64,000 nucleotides of DNA from Begonia masoniana (lineage: Eukaryota > Streptophyta > Magnoliopsida > Cucurbitales > Begoniaceae), in contig CM039502.1 in NCBI GenBank assembly GCA_022432975.1, forward strand, positions 71,446,573 through 71,510,572, given 5' to 3'. Below are positions 10,422 to 21,626 of the stretch, piece after piece (positions within the stretch are counted from its first letter, which is position 1; each line of letters starts with the position of its first letter). Both the position numbers and the translations under genes were made by a program. The notes beneath the pieces are model-generated. The model was not told the origin of the DNA, ran no database searches, and saw nothing but the letters and a program-made list of their open reading frames with translations.

Positions 10422-11196
10422 AAGATAATAGATTACAACATCTTAATAAGTTTTTGCTAACAACATAGATTGTTTTTTTAACTATCCAACCTTATTATGT
10501 ATGGGGTTCAAATTGCTCGAAAAACTTATTTAGACCATAAGTTGGTCATTCATGTATTTGTTGCACTCTAGTTGTATTAATCACTCTTGTGGATCTATAT
10601 GCATAAAGAGAATGTCGTGAGCAGTTTGAAAAACATACTATTATCTTAATAGAATGTCCAACTAAATCACCACTCTTGTTGGATTTCGGATGTTAAAGAA
10701 TCAAATTTATTTATTTATTTGACCAAGTTTTAAATAAAAAATACCAAAAATATTATTTTATTTTAAATCTTGTATATGATTATCTCATACATGCATGATC
10801 AAATGATCAAATTTATATGATATACTAATTATTTGAAAATATATTTGGTTTATAAGAAGTTACATCCTCCTAGGTAATTAATTTTTGGATACCATTAAAT
10901 ATTTCTTTTATTTGACCATTTTCTATGATCCAAAATTAATCATTTTCTGGCAGGAGCCTGAAATGGTTTAATTAAAATCTTCTTGTCTAAGTATTTTCAA
11001 AAGAGTATAATCATGCAAACCCTAATTTATTATGAAAAATATTGCTACATTATAGAACACTCTTTACGCAAGATCCAAATCCAATCCAACAGAAGGCATC
11101 AATCATTTAAGCTCCTCAACTTTTGTCTCTTTTCTTTTTAGAGCAATTGACGTGATGATACGTGCTAAAAGATGATGTTTTTCAGTCTATCTTTCG
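10422..11196. other. 3' flank of the UGT gene
   Basis: AT-rich sequence. Apart from the likely polyadenylation hexamer at 11026-11031 it holds nothing I can recognise. Confidence 0.6.
11026..11031 (-). terminator. Candidate polyadenylation signal of the UGT gene
   Basis: AATAAA on the minus strand, about 165 nt beyond the stop codon at 11197-11199, a normal distance for a plant 3' UTR. In this AT-rich flank a chance match is possible. Confidence 0.4.
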
Positions 11197-12717
11197 TCAA
11201 CTTTCTTCAGAGTTGATGTTTTTGTCGGAGTCATTCTGGATTTCACGAACGCCATTAACTTGTTTCTCGACATCTTCCATTAAAAGTGTTATATTGAGCT
11301 GAGACGATCCTCCTTCTCCTACTGCTCTCTTTGCCTGCTTTGCAAGCTCTGCAACTCTCGCTCTTCTCTCTTTCCCTTCTTCTCCCTCATCCATCAGCTT
11401 GTCAATGGCGGCTTTCACGTCTTCTCTCTTTACCAGTATTCCCGTCTTCTCTTCATCTCCCCAATTCACAGGGACCTCAGCTCCAACACTCACTGCAACT
11501 CTCAAAACTTTTACGAGGAGTTTCTCGTTTATAAACTGGTCTCCAAATAATGGCCAGGTAGCCATTGGAACACCAGAAGAAATTCCTTCCAGAGAAGAAT
11601 TCCACCCGCAGTGAGTTATAAACCCTCCGATTGAGGAATGTGAGAGGATAAACACCTGCGGTGCCCAACCCCATATCAGCATTCCTCTCCCTCTAATTCG
11701 TTCTTCAAACCCACTTTCCAATGCCCATTTTTGTAGTTCTTGCTGGCTTTCTGATTTTCTAATGACCCAGATGAATGGTGTGTTTGATGATTCTAAGCCT
11801 AATCCAAGCTCCATTAATTGGGGCGTTCTGAGATTACAGATGCTGCCTAAACAGGCGTAGATAACAGAGCTTGGTTCGAACAAGTTTACCCATTCTTGAA
11901 TTTTGTGGTCGTCAATGGCGGCCTCGTTTCCTCTTTTAACCTTATCAATGGCGGTATCGTTGCAGAGTGAAACCGGGCCGATACACCACACCTTTCTCCC
12001 TAGTGTCTTCTTTAGTCCTTCGACGTATTCGGGTTCTAATTCTTCAAACGAGTTAATAATAACGCCATAAGTAGACCCTTCAGCATCCGACATTTTTTCT
12101 GCTATGTTTACCATCTTCAATTTCTCGAGAGATACCATCTGCGCTATGGTGATTTCAATAGGGTCAGGCAAATCCGGTACTAAAAGGTATTCGGTTTCTG
12201 AAGAAACTCTTTCGCTAGGATTAAACAGAGATAAAATATGGGTTACCAAGATTAGAAAACAACCAACTCCCTGAAAAGAAATTCTGGGGATTTTGAACTT
12301 TCGAGCTATTGCAATGGTGTACGGCAAACAAGAATCCGAAATAATGCAACTGGGTTTCGGGTCCAGCTCTTCGAACAGCTCGTCAACAGGCTTCTGCAGC
12401 AAATCAGCGGCAGCGAAGAAGTCCGCCGCCATGCCTAACGAAGGAAGAAGGTCCAAATTCTCGCACCCATCGGGCAAACCAGATTGTTCGCACGGAAACT
12501 GGAGTTGAAGGAGGCGAATTCGAAGACCCATTTCGTTCGCTCGAGCGATTATGGTTTGGAAGCGGGAGGCGTTGCGAGGGGTGGTGACGATGGTGATGAC
12601 AGCGCCGCGCTGTGCGAGGAGCTTGGCTATGTCGACCATGGGAATCATGTGGCCTTGGGCCATTAATGGGAACAAGACGAAGTGAAGTTTTGGGGTTTGA
12701 GAGAGGGAGTCAGCCAT
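11197..12717 (-). CDS. UDP-glycosyltransferase, UGT73 (73C-like) family, intact
   Basis: The protein has 506 residues in a single exon, the usual size for a plant family-1 glycosyltransferase. Such enzymes transfer a sugar from a UDP-sugar to small acceptors (flavonoids, terpenoids, hormones) in the cytosol. The N-terminal acceptor domain carries the catalytic His23 in AQGHMIPM and the partner Asp128 in ISDSCLPYT. The 44-residue PSPG box runs from Trp351 (WAPQVFILSH) to Gln394, with HCGWNS at 369-374 and the final Asp393-Gln394 pair; Gln at the end is typical of UDP-glucose users. The MIPM-DIA N-terminus and overall pattern fit UGT73, closest by eye to 73C; acceptor and subfamily are inference. 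The C-terminus (about residues 485-506) is a polar tail. The start ATG is the first in frame and directly precedes the conserved N-terminal domain. All key residues are present, so it is probably functional. It is the only intact host gene here. Confidence 0.95.
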   Translation of the reverse strand: MADSLSQTPKLHFVLFPLMAQGHMIPMVDIAKLLAQRGAVITIVTTPRNASRFQTIIARANEMGLRIRLLQLQFPCEQSGLPDGCENLDLLPSLGMAADFFAAADLLQKPVDELFEELDPKPSCIISDSCLPYTIAIARKFKIPRISFQGVGCFLILVTHILSLFNPSERVSSETEYLLVPDLPDPIEITIAQMVSLEKLKMVNIAEKMSDAEGSTYGVIINSFEELEPEYVEGLKKTLGRKVWCIGPVSLCNDTAIDKVKRGNEAAIDDHKIQEWVNLFEPSSVIYACLGSICNLRTPQLMELGLGLESSNTPFIWVIRKSESQQELQKWALESGFEERIRGRGMLIWGWAPQVFILSHSSIGGFITHCGWNSSLEGISSGVPMATWPLFGDQFINEKLLVKVLRVAVSVGAEVPVNWGDEEKTGILVKREDVKAAIDKLMDEGEEGKERRARVAELAKQAKRAVGEGGSSQLNITLLMEDVEKQVNGVREIQNDSDKNINSEES

Positions 12718-12860
12718 GGGTAGAAAGCGGTGGATAGCTTCTTCAATCGAGGGATTTTGCAGTTGTGCAATCTAATTAATTTGGAAGTGGCGTAGGCGAG
12801 AATCTTAGGCTGTCTTGATTTCTATTTCCATGCCACTCATTATTTATCACCATCACCACC
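12718..12860 (-). promoter_or_regulatory. Upstream region of the UGT gene
   Basis: Minus-strand promoter side of the gene. A TATA-like TGATAAATAATG lies at about 12842-12853, some 125-135 nt upstream of the ATG, with a CT-rich and A-rich leader between. Plausible but weak; no other site is claimed. Confidence 0.3.
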
Positions 12861-13565
12861 ACTCGATAGAATTTGATATTGCTTACTAACTTTCAAACAC
12901 AAAATCCAAAAGGGTATATACTTTTCAAGTCAAAAAGAAAACTTTAATTTACTAAGTTAACTCGTGTATTAGTCTACAATATTATTACAAGTAAACTACA
13001 AAACATTACTTCTACCTCTAAGCTGCTAATTACTCAAAATAAAATGATTTTTTTAGGTAACTTATCGTAAGAAAGGGCAACTCTTAGTCTTTATTCCTAT
13101 TTTATTCTACCTTATAGGTAATGATTCACCGTTGTTTCTTTCGAAGTTGAAAAACGATAAGAAATTTCTTAACCATTGATATAACGCGAATTTACCCATT
13201 TTAATATGATCATTAAAAAATAAGGAATGAAAATATGTTTAGTACGTGAGTGCTGTTAATATAGAAGATGTTTAATTAATTCTTTCAAGGATATCGCAAT
13301 TCAACTTTTCCAAGTCAAATTGTTCCTCTTTCAAACTCGTGATGCATATGAAACTTAGGTCATAGAAGAGCAAATGAACCGTCCAAATACGCATAGTAAG
13401 CTGGAAATAGTTTTCGTCTAATTTGGTGGGAGTATTTTGAAGGAAATACTTGATTGATTAATTGTTTCCTTGCATGTATTTACTTATATATGTGAATTCT
13501 AAAGAAAATGCCAATCTCTAAGAGATTGACAAGTTCGATGGTTCTGGGGATGAAAACATGCAGGT
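12861..13565. other. Intergenic, up to the nested retroelement block
   Basis: AT-rich and without recognised genes. The last 40 bp before 13566 read in one frame as DKFDGSGDENMQ, faintly like a Copia gag start, so an older decayed Copia may have been the landing site. This is a guess. Confidence 0.4.
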
Positions 13566-13808
13566 TGTTAGAGTTTGATATGATTCGAATTCTAGTTGGG
13601 TCAGGTCGGATTCATATTCAATAAATAGAGTTTCATGATTTTCTCTATATATTGATACTTGAGTCGCAAAACTCAATTATAATTTAATTTTATATAGTAA
13701 ATTGTTCTTATGTTCGTGATTTTTTTCAGTTTATGGTTTTTTACGTAAATCTAAGTGTACATGTGTTTTCACGTTTATTTTTTTTCAATTATTATTGTTC
13801 GATTCTCA
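13566..13808 (+). repeat. 5' LTR of the outermost Copia
   Basis: 243 bp, TGTTAGAG to GATTCTCA, with a TATA-like CTATATATTGA at about 13645-13655. It is followed five bases later by TGGTAACAGAGC, which differs at one base from the initiator-Met tRNA site. Confidence 0.65.
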
Positions 13809-13813
13809 AGAAT

Positions 13814-13825
13814 TGGTAACAGAGC
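13814..13825 (+). other. Primer-binding site (tRNA-Met type) of the outermost Copia
   Basis: TGGTAACAGAGC, one mismatch from TGGTATCAGAGC. The sequence to about 13894 is probably its leader; it joins in type with the gag found at 62500-63370. Confidence 0.6.
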
Positions 13826-14024
13826 GAAATTGAAGATCTCCGAAAATCAGGATTTGATTTATTGGAGGTATCGGACAATTACAATTTGCAATTTTGTCAA
13901 ACTACAATTTGGAAATAGAAATTAAAAAAAAAAACACTAGGGAGAGAATTTTTCTATCTTGCGTCGTCCTTCACAGAAATGTGAAGAACAACGCCTAGCC
14001 GTTGCTGACCGTCGTCGTTCTTCT

Positions 14025-16482
14025 TGTGACAGCCCCCGATCCGATCGGGGTCCGAGGAGCCATCACTCCGGGACATTTAAAACGAGGACTATTTTTTTTT
14101 TTATAAACAGAAACTTTACAGAGAGAGGAAACCTTATCTGGGATTAAAAGCAAAGCGGGAAACGGTTAAAAATCAGACTACAGAACGAGTGACAGAAGGG
14201 AAAGCAGGGAAACTGGAACACTTAAGGATTTGAACGTAAACCTTCTCTGGACGAGTGCAGGGAGACAGGGAGAATTGCGAACGGAGATACAGAGATGGAC
14301 GACTTAACATGCAGTGGGAAACCTAATGGAATGGAAAACGAAACTAGAAGTCATGCCGGAAGAAAGGCTACAGTGAATGTCGGGTAGGGCAAAAGAATTA
14401 AATAAGCTGGGCGGAGAATGTAAATAAACCGGGGTGGAAGACGTAAATTACAATCAGAAGTGGACTGTTCACCGGCAGATGTGAACTACAGGCAGAAGGT
14501 TACTATTCACCGGTAGAGGTGAACTGGGCGGAAGATAAAATAGGGCAGAAATGAACTGTTCACTGGTGGAAGTGAACTGTGGATTGGAATGAACTGTTCA
14601 CCGGTGGATTGGAATGAACTGTTCACCGGTGGATATGATTTTTTTTTAAAGGGCAGCGGGTAGCGGGCAGCGGTGGACGTGAATAAACTAGACGGGCGAT
14701 ATAGACTGGCAGAAGATGTAAAACAGATGACATCATCGGGCGATGTAAAACAGATGACATCATCGGTGGATGAAATTTTATAGGGCAGCGGTGGATGTGA
14801 ATCGGTGGAAGTGGAGTTTAAAGGCAAAAATAGAAAACGTGAAAACAGAAAGTATCAAAGCTTCAAACTCCAGAAACCGATTCAAAACATGATTTTAGAC
14901 ATATCAGAAGACACAATCGAGGTTTAAGAAACCCGACTGCATGGATGGCTCTAAAATCGAAAACAATCCGTGTATACCCTAAAAGAGGAAATATTCCAAA
15001 CAGTTCCAAAATACCTCAGAGCATAAATTCAACGGTCAAATACAGAGGTTTTAAATACATCGACAGATTTAATACAACGTTTAAAATCACAAAAGCTATA
15101 CAGAACTTGACATATGTTTCCAAAAATTTGCCAAAACCGAAGTTTTAAAACATAAACACAAACTCTATACATCGATTTGAGAATTTCAAAAGCTATACAA
15201 GACTCGACATAAACTTACAGAAACACACTCTCACAGGAATAATCCTTGCCTGACTGCAGCAACCACCCCGTGAGCTCATCCCGCCAACTACATCAACTCC
15301 TCATCCTGAGGCACAATGTCCTCATCTGGAGGATCCATACCTACAACAAGGAGTTCAACTATGAGCCTAGAGCTCAGTAAGATCATACAATGCAAAGTGA
15401 TGCACGTGCTATGCGTGAACATTTTCAAATACATGAACATTGCATTACATTACATTACATTTCACTGGACAGAAGGGTATAAGTGGGAAGAAGAGCTGGC
15501 GCAACAAGAGTACATGCCACAACAGGACATAACAGGAGTACATGATAGGATGTCAGTCCTCATCTATACTTAACCATACATTTCATTACAGGTTTTATCT
15601 TACTTAACTTCAAACCGTGTGCAGAAAACATTTTCATGACTTTCAGAGAAAACGTGTATGCATAAACATTCATAGACAGGCGACAGAATAATAATAAGTA
15701 GGATATAAAACAGAACACACTTAACCTAAAACATAACCTATGGTTTAACTACTCAACAGAAATCCCGACAACATAAAACCTAGTACCTCTGTATTGTAGG
15801 GCTTTAAGGGCCAAACCTATACGTACGAACTTACCTGTTGCTGTAGAGTTGCAAGTTTGAACGTCTCGGTTATACACGGACCTAAAACATGAACGTAAGA
15901 AAAATCAACAGAGCTACAAATGCTAACTAATAACTTAGTAGAATAAGCTTCAACTCCATTTAGACCTTTAGAAAACAAACCAATGTGTTTTCATGTAAAA
16001 ACAGTGAGTTCACTCCAACTATCGTAACCTTTAACTTCCCCAAAACTCACATCTTAACTTGTCCAAACTCGTTAACTAGGTTAGATGATTACCTTTACTG
16101 AAGGAAAGAGAAGAAAACAGGAGAAACAAGTTTTGGAAATTTGTCTCAGTCAGTCTGGAAGAGAGAAAACAGAGGAAGAGAATATGGAGAAATGGAAGGT
16201 TTCACGTAGGAGAGTAGGGAAGGCAGGAAGAGAGAGAGAAGACTTGTCTTCTTCAACAAGTTGCCAAGTGTCATTCATCCATTGGTTTTCTTCCACCAAC
16301 CTTAATTGCTTCCCAATTTACCCCTCCATTCAATTTCAACTAATTTGTTAATTAGTCCCTCAACCCGGTTTTTCCATTAAACACACCAATGATTCATTAA
16401 AACATTCATCGCATTTATATAAAAATTCATCCCGCAAAATAATTCGGGGAATAATTACAAGGGCATAATGCCGGATGTTACA
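14025..16482 (-). repeat. gypsy-2 3' LTR, 2458 bp
   Basis: In sense (minus) orientation it runs TGTAACATCCGG to GGGGGCTGTCACA. It contains the shared leader signals: donor AGGTAAGT at 15829-15836, GGCC hairpin at 15795-15813, branch-like block at 15361-15381, acceptor-like TGTAGGT at about 15341-15347. Around 14469-14810 lies a cassette of CACCGGTGGA-type direct repeats and small hairpins, including a 26-bp duplicated GATGTAAAACAGATGACATC unit. The polypurine tract lies outside it at 16483-16499. Confidence 0.85.
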
Positions 16483-16640
16483 TTCCACCCACCTTAACAG
16501 AAATTTTGTCCCCAAAATTTGCCTAAGCAAAGAGGTCTGGATATTGGACCCTAACATTTTGTTGTCTTTCCCATGTGGCTTCCTCTACATTATGATTGTG
16601 CCACAAAACTTTCACCAACAGGACCACCTTGTTGCGCAAC
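16483..16640 (-). pseudogene. gypsy-2 3' terminal internal segment
   Basis: Short piece between the gypsy-2 3' LTR and the gypsy-1 insertion. It starts with the purine tract (TGTTAAGGTGGGTGGAA on the minus strand) and continues with the end of the pol C-terminal region (VLWHNHNVEEATWE-like reading near 16560-16610). It ends with gcaac, duplicated at 26662-26666 by the gypsy-1 insertion. Confidence 0.7.
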
Positions 16641-19600
16641 TGTAATGCCCCAAATTTTATAAACCCGGTTTGTTATACATAATACTGAACCACTCTATGA
16701 TATTTTAAGAAAATCCTAAAATTTCACTAAAAATCAAAATTTGATGCTTAACGTAAGAACTTGCAGCAGAAAAATATTTGTATAAAACGACACTCATTAG
16801 ATGATTAAAAATATTAAAGACTGTTGGTTGAAAGAAGACAAAAGAAAAACAGAACACATCTACCGCTGAATAGTTCCAGTGGTATTATTAAAGACAAAAT
16901 AGTCTCGGCGGTGGAAACAAGAATAGGAGACATCTACCGCCGAACAGTATCGGCGGTAGAAGCAGAAACAAAAGGCATCTTCTGCTTCCAACATCCACCG
17001 CTCGCGTCAGTCGAACGACACGTCGACTTTCACGCATCTACCGTTTGCACCCGTCGACGACACGTCGACTACTCCCATCCACCGGTCACATACGCAAAAC
17101 ACTTCTACCGCTCATACCACGTGATATCCACGCGACTTCAATAACTCTGCAGACGGCATCTACCGCTCACAAACGACAAACATTCTCAGCTCACATCTAC
17201 CGATAGAACAAGCTGCGTCTTCCGGTCACTAGATGACAAAAATCCTCAATTCACATCTACCGATAGAAAACATCTACCAGTAAACAGTAACTCAACTTCT
17301 ACCGATAGAAAACATCTTCCGATAGACAAAACTCTCAACTTCTACGATGGACGATAGACAAACTCTCAACTTCTACCGATGGACAACATCTTCTGATAGA
17401 ACAAAACTCCAACTTCTACCGATGGACAACATCTTCTGATAGACAAAACTCTCAACTTCTACCGATGGACAACATCTTCTGATAGACAAAACTCTCAACT
17501 TCTACCGATGGACAACATCTTCTGATAGACAAAACTCTCAACTTCTACCGATGGACAACATCTTCTGATAGACAAAACTCTCAACTTCTACCGATGGACA
17601 ACATCTTCTGATAGACAAAACTCTCAACTTCTACCGATGGACAACATCTTCTGATAGACAAAACTCTCAACTTCTACCGATGGACAACATCTTCTGATAG
17701 ACAAAACTCTCAACTTCTACCGATGGACAACATCTTCTGATAGACAAAACTCTCAACTTCTACCGATGGACAACATCTTCTGATAGACAAAACTCTCAAC
17801 TTCTACCGATGGACAACATCTTCTGATAGACAAAACTCTCAACTTCTACCGATGGACAACATCTTCTGATAGACAAAACTCTCAACTTCTACCGATGGAC
17901 AACATCTTCTGATAGACAAAACTCTCAACTTCTACCGATGGACAACATCTTCTGATAGACAAAACTCTCAACTTCTACCGATGGACAACATCTTCTGATA
18001 GACAAAACTCTCAACTTCTACCGATGGACAACATCTTCTGATAGACAAAACTCTCAACTTCTACCGATGGACAACATCTTCTGATAGACAAAACTCTCAA
18101 CTTCTACCGATGGACAACATCTTCTGATAGACAAAACTCTCAACTTCTACCGATGGACAACATCTTCTGATAGACAAAACTCTCAACTTCTACCGATGGA
18201 CAACATCTTCTGATAGACAAAACTCTCAACTTCTACCGATGGACAACATCTTCTGATAGACAAAACTCTCAACTTCTACCGATGGACAACATCTTCTGAT
18301 AGACAAAACTCTCAACTTCTACCGATGGACAACATCTTCTGATAGACAAAACTCTCAACTTCTACCGATGGACAACATCTTCTGATAGACAAAACTCTCA
18401 ACTTCTACCGATGGACAACATCCACCGGTAGAAAACAGAACAACATTTCAACCATCCACACCGTAAACCAGAACAACTCCGACTACTACAAGAACTTGTA
18501 CAATTCACTAGAACCATTCTAAACTACTTAAATCCATGCATTACTCCAAAATTTGGTAAAACCTCTATTAAAACCAACAGAGTATCATTATCAGAAAAGT
18601 CTCAAAATGTATTCAAAAATATTAAAACTACCACTACCACCAACATTCTCAGTATATTTAAACTGAACCATTGTCAACTAACATTCACACCTACCAACAT
18701 TAGTTAAACCGCCTCATCAGAATCACCAAACCGTGACATTGAAGTGCTCCCCCAACCAGTCTAGTCCTCAACATGCTCAGAGAACACACCTTTTGAAGCT
18801 TTTCACCTACATCACAAAACTCATCTATTAGCCTAATGCTAAATAAGTGAAGCAATAACGAAAGGAAATGCTGAAACATAAATCCTAATCATGCAGTTTC
18901 TATTTTTACATCTTAGTTGTATTTACATTCTTTCATTGATCTGATCCCTCGGTTCCATTGGGAGTTGGATCAATTTTTCAAAGTCATACATCCTCTTCAT
19001 AAATTAAGGGGCAGATTAGTTCCCTTAACAGCTGATCTGATCCTAAATTCCATTGGGAAACTGATCACTTTTTTCCAAAGTTATAAATCCCTTCATAAGT
19101 TAAGGGGCAGATTAATTCCTCTTAATAGCTTCTCTGTTACAATCTGTTCATTCATCACCAAACCAATACATGTAAATTCATTTTCGTATTTTTTTCAAAA
19201 TATGATGCATGCCACACAGACAAATTCAAACATACATAATCCTACTGTTTTGTGATGTAGGCCCGAAGGCTCATACATACTCCACTTACCTGGTCTCCTG
19301 GAAAATATTGGGTGGGAGACTACCTCTGGAGCTTACTCAAACCTAAAGTCATAGACAGAACATACATTAGACTTTCTCTAAACTCCATTCTAAACCCCTA
19401 GAATTCTAGAGATACTAGTTTGGAAGCTTAGTTCATTGTGCATTCCCGATTTACCACAAAACCCGAACTAGCTCAGTCATACGACATTCTCAAAACTCAC
19501 ATTTATACTCTCCCCAATCATCGATAGCTACCAGTGCAGCAATGAATCGAAATAGAACTCACCTAGTTTGGAGAAGAATCGAGTAGAAGAATCGCCTAGA

Positions 19601-19834
19601 GAGCTCTGCTGCTTGAGCTGAAGACCGAAAGAGAAAAATAGGGAATAGTGGCGGCTACAGTGCATTAATCACAAAGTCTCTTTCTTTAAATAGGTTATTA
19701 CTATAGGTCTCTATTTACCATTACGCCCTTACTTAGTCACTCATTAACCTAATCAATAATTCTCTCAATTTCATCCATAAAATGTATACTATTAGTTGAT
19801 AAGATAAGTTGGTTCAATGGAACCGAGTGTTACA
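16641..19834 (-). repeat. gypsy-1 3' LTR, 3194 bp with expanded array
   Basis: Sense orientation: TGTAACACTCGG to GGGGCATTACA. Leader signals: donor AGGTAAGT at 19284-19291, hairpin TGAGCCTTCGGGCCTACA at 19256-19273, branch-like block at 18827-18847, acceptor-like TGTAGGTGA at 18803-18811. The cassette at 16861-18440 holds the perfect 10-bp hairpin 16934-16959 (arms CTACCGCCGA/TCGGCGGTAG), the GTCGACG/CGTCGAC hairpin near 17054-17070, and the 43-bp array. Confidence 0.93.
17367..18420. repeat. 43-bp tandem array, 24 units plus a partial
   Basis: The unit (CAACTTCTACCGATGGACAA plus 23 more bases) repeats every 43 bp from 17367 to 18398, then a 22-bp partial. Only the first unit shows a small variation; the rest look identical. 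The other LTR of the same element (24514-26661) has only one degenerate unit at the same place (about 25228-25250). The array therefore expanded after, or during, insertion. Confidence 0.97.
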
Positions 19835-19870
19835 GTCTACCCTCCTTAAAAAGAAATTTGTCCTCAAAAT

Positions 19871-20593
19871 TCAATACCTGAATAATTCTGGATATTGGTC
19901 CACCATGTCCTGCTGGTGCTCCCAAGTTGTCTCCTCCATGTTCTGGTTACGCCATAACACTTTCACTAGCTGAACCTCTTTGTTACGCAGTACTTTTGTT
20001 GCATAGTCCAAAATTTTCATTGGTTTCTCCTCATAGGTAAGGGTAGGATGAATTTCAATGTTCTGCTGTTCCACAACCTGTGTTGGATCCCGCATACACT
20101 TCTTCAACATGGAAACATGGAACACATTATGGATTTCTTCCATAGAGGTTGGTAGCTGTAATTGGTAAGCTGTCTTCCCGATCCTTTTCAAGATTGAAAA
20201 GAGTCCAATAAATCTGGGGTTCAACTTGCCTCTCTTACCAAATCTCACAACTCCTTTGAATGGTGATACCTTAAGAAAAACCTCATCACCAACTTCAAAT
20301 TCTAATTCTCTACGTCTTCTATCGGCATAGCTTTTCTGTCGGCTTTGAGCTGTTAAGATTCTCTGTCAGATGAGGGCAATCTTCTCCACTGTCTGTTGCA
20401 CAATATCAGGACCAAGCAAACGTGCTTCACCAACTTCGTCCCAATACAAAGGAGATCTACATTTTCGTCCATACAGTGCCTCATACGGTGCCATCCCTAT
20501 TGTTGCCTGAAAACTGTTATAATAAGAAAATTCCACCAATGATAAGTACTTACTCCAAGAACCCTGAAATTCTAATACACATGCACAGAGCAT
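19871..20593 (-). pseudogene. gypsy-1 integrase C-terminus with chromodomain-like end
   Basis: Two open pieces. 20366-20593 holds SYYNSFQATIGMAPYEALYGRKC, the conserved integrase tail. 19871-20248 begins with RFGKRGKLNPRFIGLF, the GPF/Y-like region, and ends with LVKVLWRNQNMEETTWE and YPELF, a chromodomain-like end typical of Tekay/Del chromoviruses. The segment between them (20249-20365) is frameshifted. Confidence 0.85.
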
Positions 20594-21517
20594 ATCCTCT
20601 AATGTTTGGATTGTCCTTTCGGATTATCCATCTGTTTGAGAGTGAAAGGTTGTGCTAAAGTTGAGCTGTGTACCCATAGCCTTATGCAAACTCTTCCAAA
20701 ACTTAGATATAAATCTAGAATCTCGGTCTGAAACTATGGTACCTGGAACTCCATGTAACCTAACAATCTCTTGCACATACAATTCAGCAAGCTAATCCAA
20801 CTAGTATGTCATCCTCATTGGTAGAAAGTGGATAGATTTGGTTAATCGATCAACTATTACCCAGATTGCATCATGTCCTTTTGTCGTTCTAGGCAATCCC
20901 ATAACAAAGTCCATCGTTATTTGTTCTCATTTCCATTCAGGAACTAGTAAGGGTTGTAATGTTCCTGCAGGCCTTTGATGTTCAGCTTTAATCTGCTGGC
21001 AAATCAAGCACGATCCTATATACTCTGCCACGCATCTCTTCATACAAGGCCACCAATAATGTTGTCTGAGGTCTTTGTACATCTTCGTACTTCCAGGGTG
21101 GACAGAAAATCTAGAAGAATGTGCTTCAGAAAGAATCTCATCTCGAAGTTTTTTAATGGCAGGAACAAACCATCTATTTCTAAACTTAAGGATCCCATCA
21201 TTGGAATAATTGAAATCTGAATTAACAGTAGATTCTATGCTTAATCTGTACTTGTTGCACTCTACATCATTTGTCTGAGCTTCTTTTATTCTTTCTAGAA
21301 TAGTAGGTCTCAAGGATATGGCAGAAAGCATGGTTGACACACTGTGCACTGCTTCTAGATTAAACCTTTGGAATTCAATCTCTAAGGCTAATGGTACGTC
21401 AAGAATCCAGGCTGAGGCTGAGGCTGAAGTTGTCACTCTACTCAAAGCATCTGCCACAACATTTGCTTTGCCGGGATGGTATTTAATCTCAAAATCATAA
21501 TCCTTTACAAATTCCAA
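20594..21517 (-). pseudogene. gypsy-1 RNase H end and integrase
   Basis: 20927-21517 is open. It starts with FVKDYDFEIKYHPGKANVVADALS, the end of RNase H, then has the zinc-binding HHCC segment (HPGSTKMY through CLICQQIKAEHQ). The catalytic core that follows (20594-20926) is readable only in pieces across stops. Confidence 0.8.
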
Positions 21518-21626
21518 CCATCAATGTTGCCTCATATTTAATTCCTTCTGTGTGAAGATATATTTCAGACTTTTATGATCCGAGAATATTTCACAAGTTT
21601 GTCCATACAAGTAATGCTTCCAAATC

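Noticed and set aside
11331..12666. Plus-strand and alternate minus-strand open frames within the UGT gene
   Set aside because: They overlap the complete UGT frame, which has all family motifs; the others have none.
13520..13565. Host exon interrupted by the outermost Copia
   Set aside because: A short frame reads across the rebuilt empty site (DKFDGSGDENMQ, then AKMNQELKTC), but it is brief and more like a decayed Copia gag than a plant gene.
13814..13825. A tRNA gene
   Set aside because: Only the 12-base complement of a tRNA 3' end is present, as expected of a primer-binding site. No tRNA cloverleaf was seen in the window, though I could not run a tRNA search.
17367..18420. CRISPR-like regular repeat
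   Set aside because: The 43-bp units are head to tail without variable spacers, and the sequence is a plant LTR.
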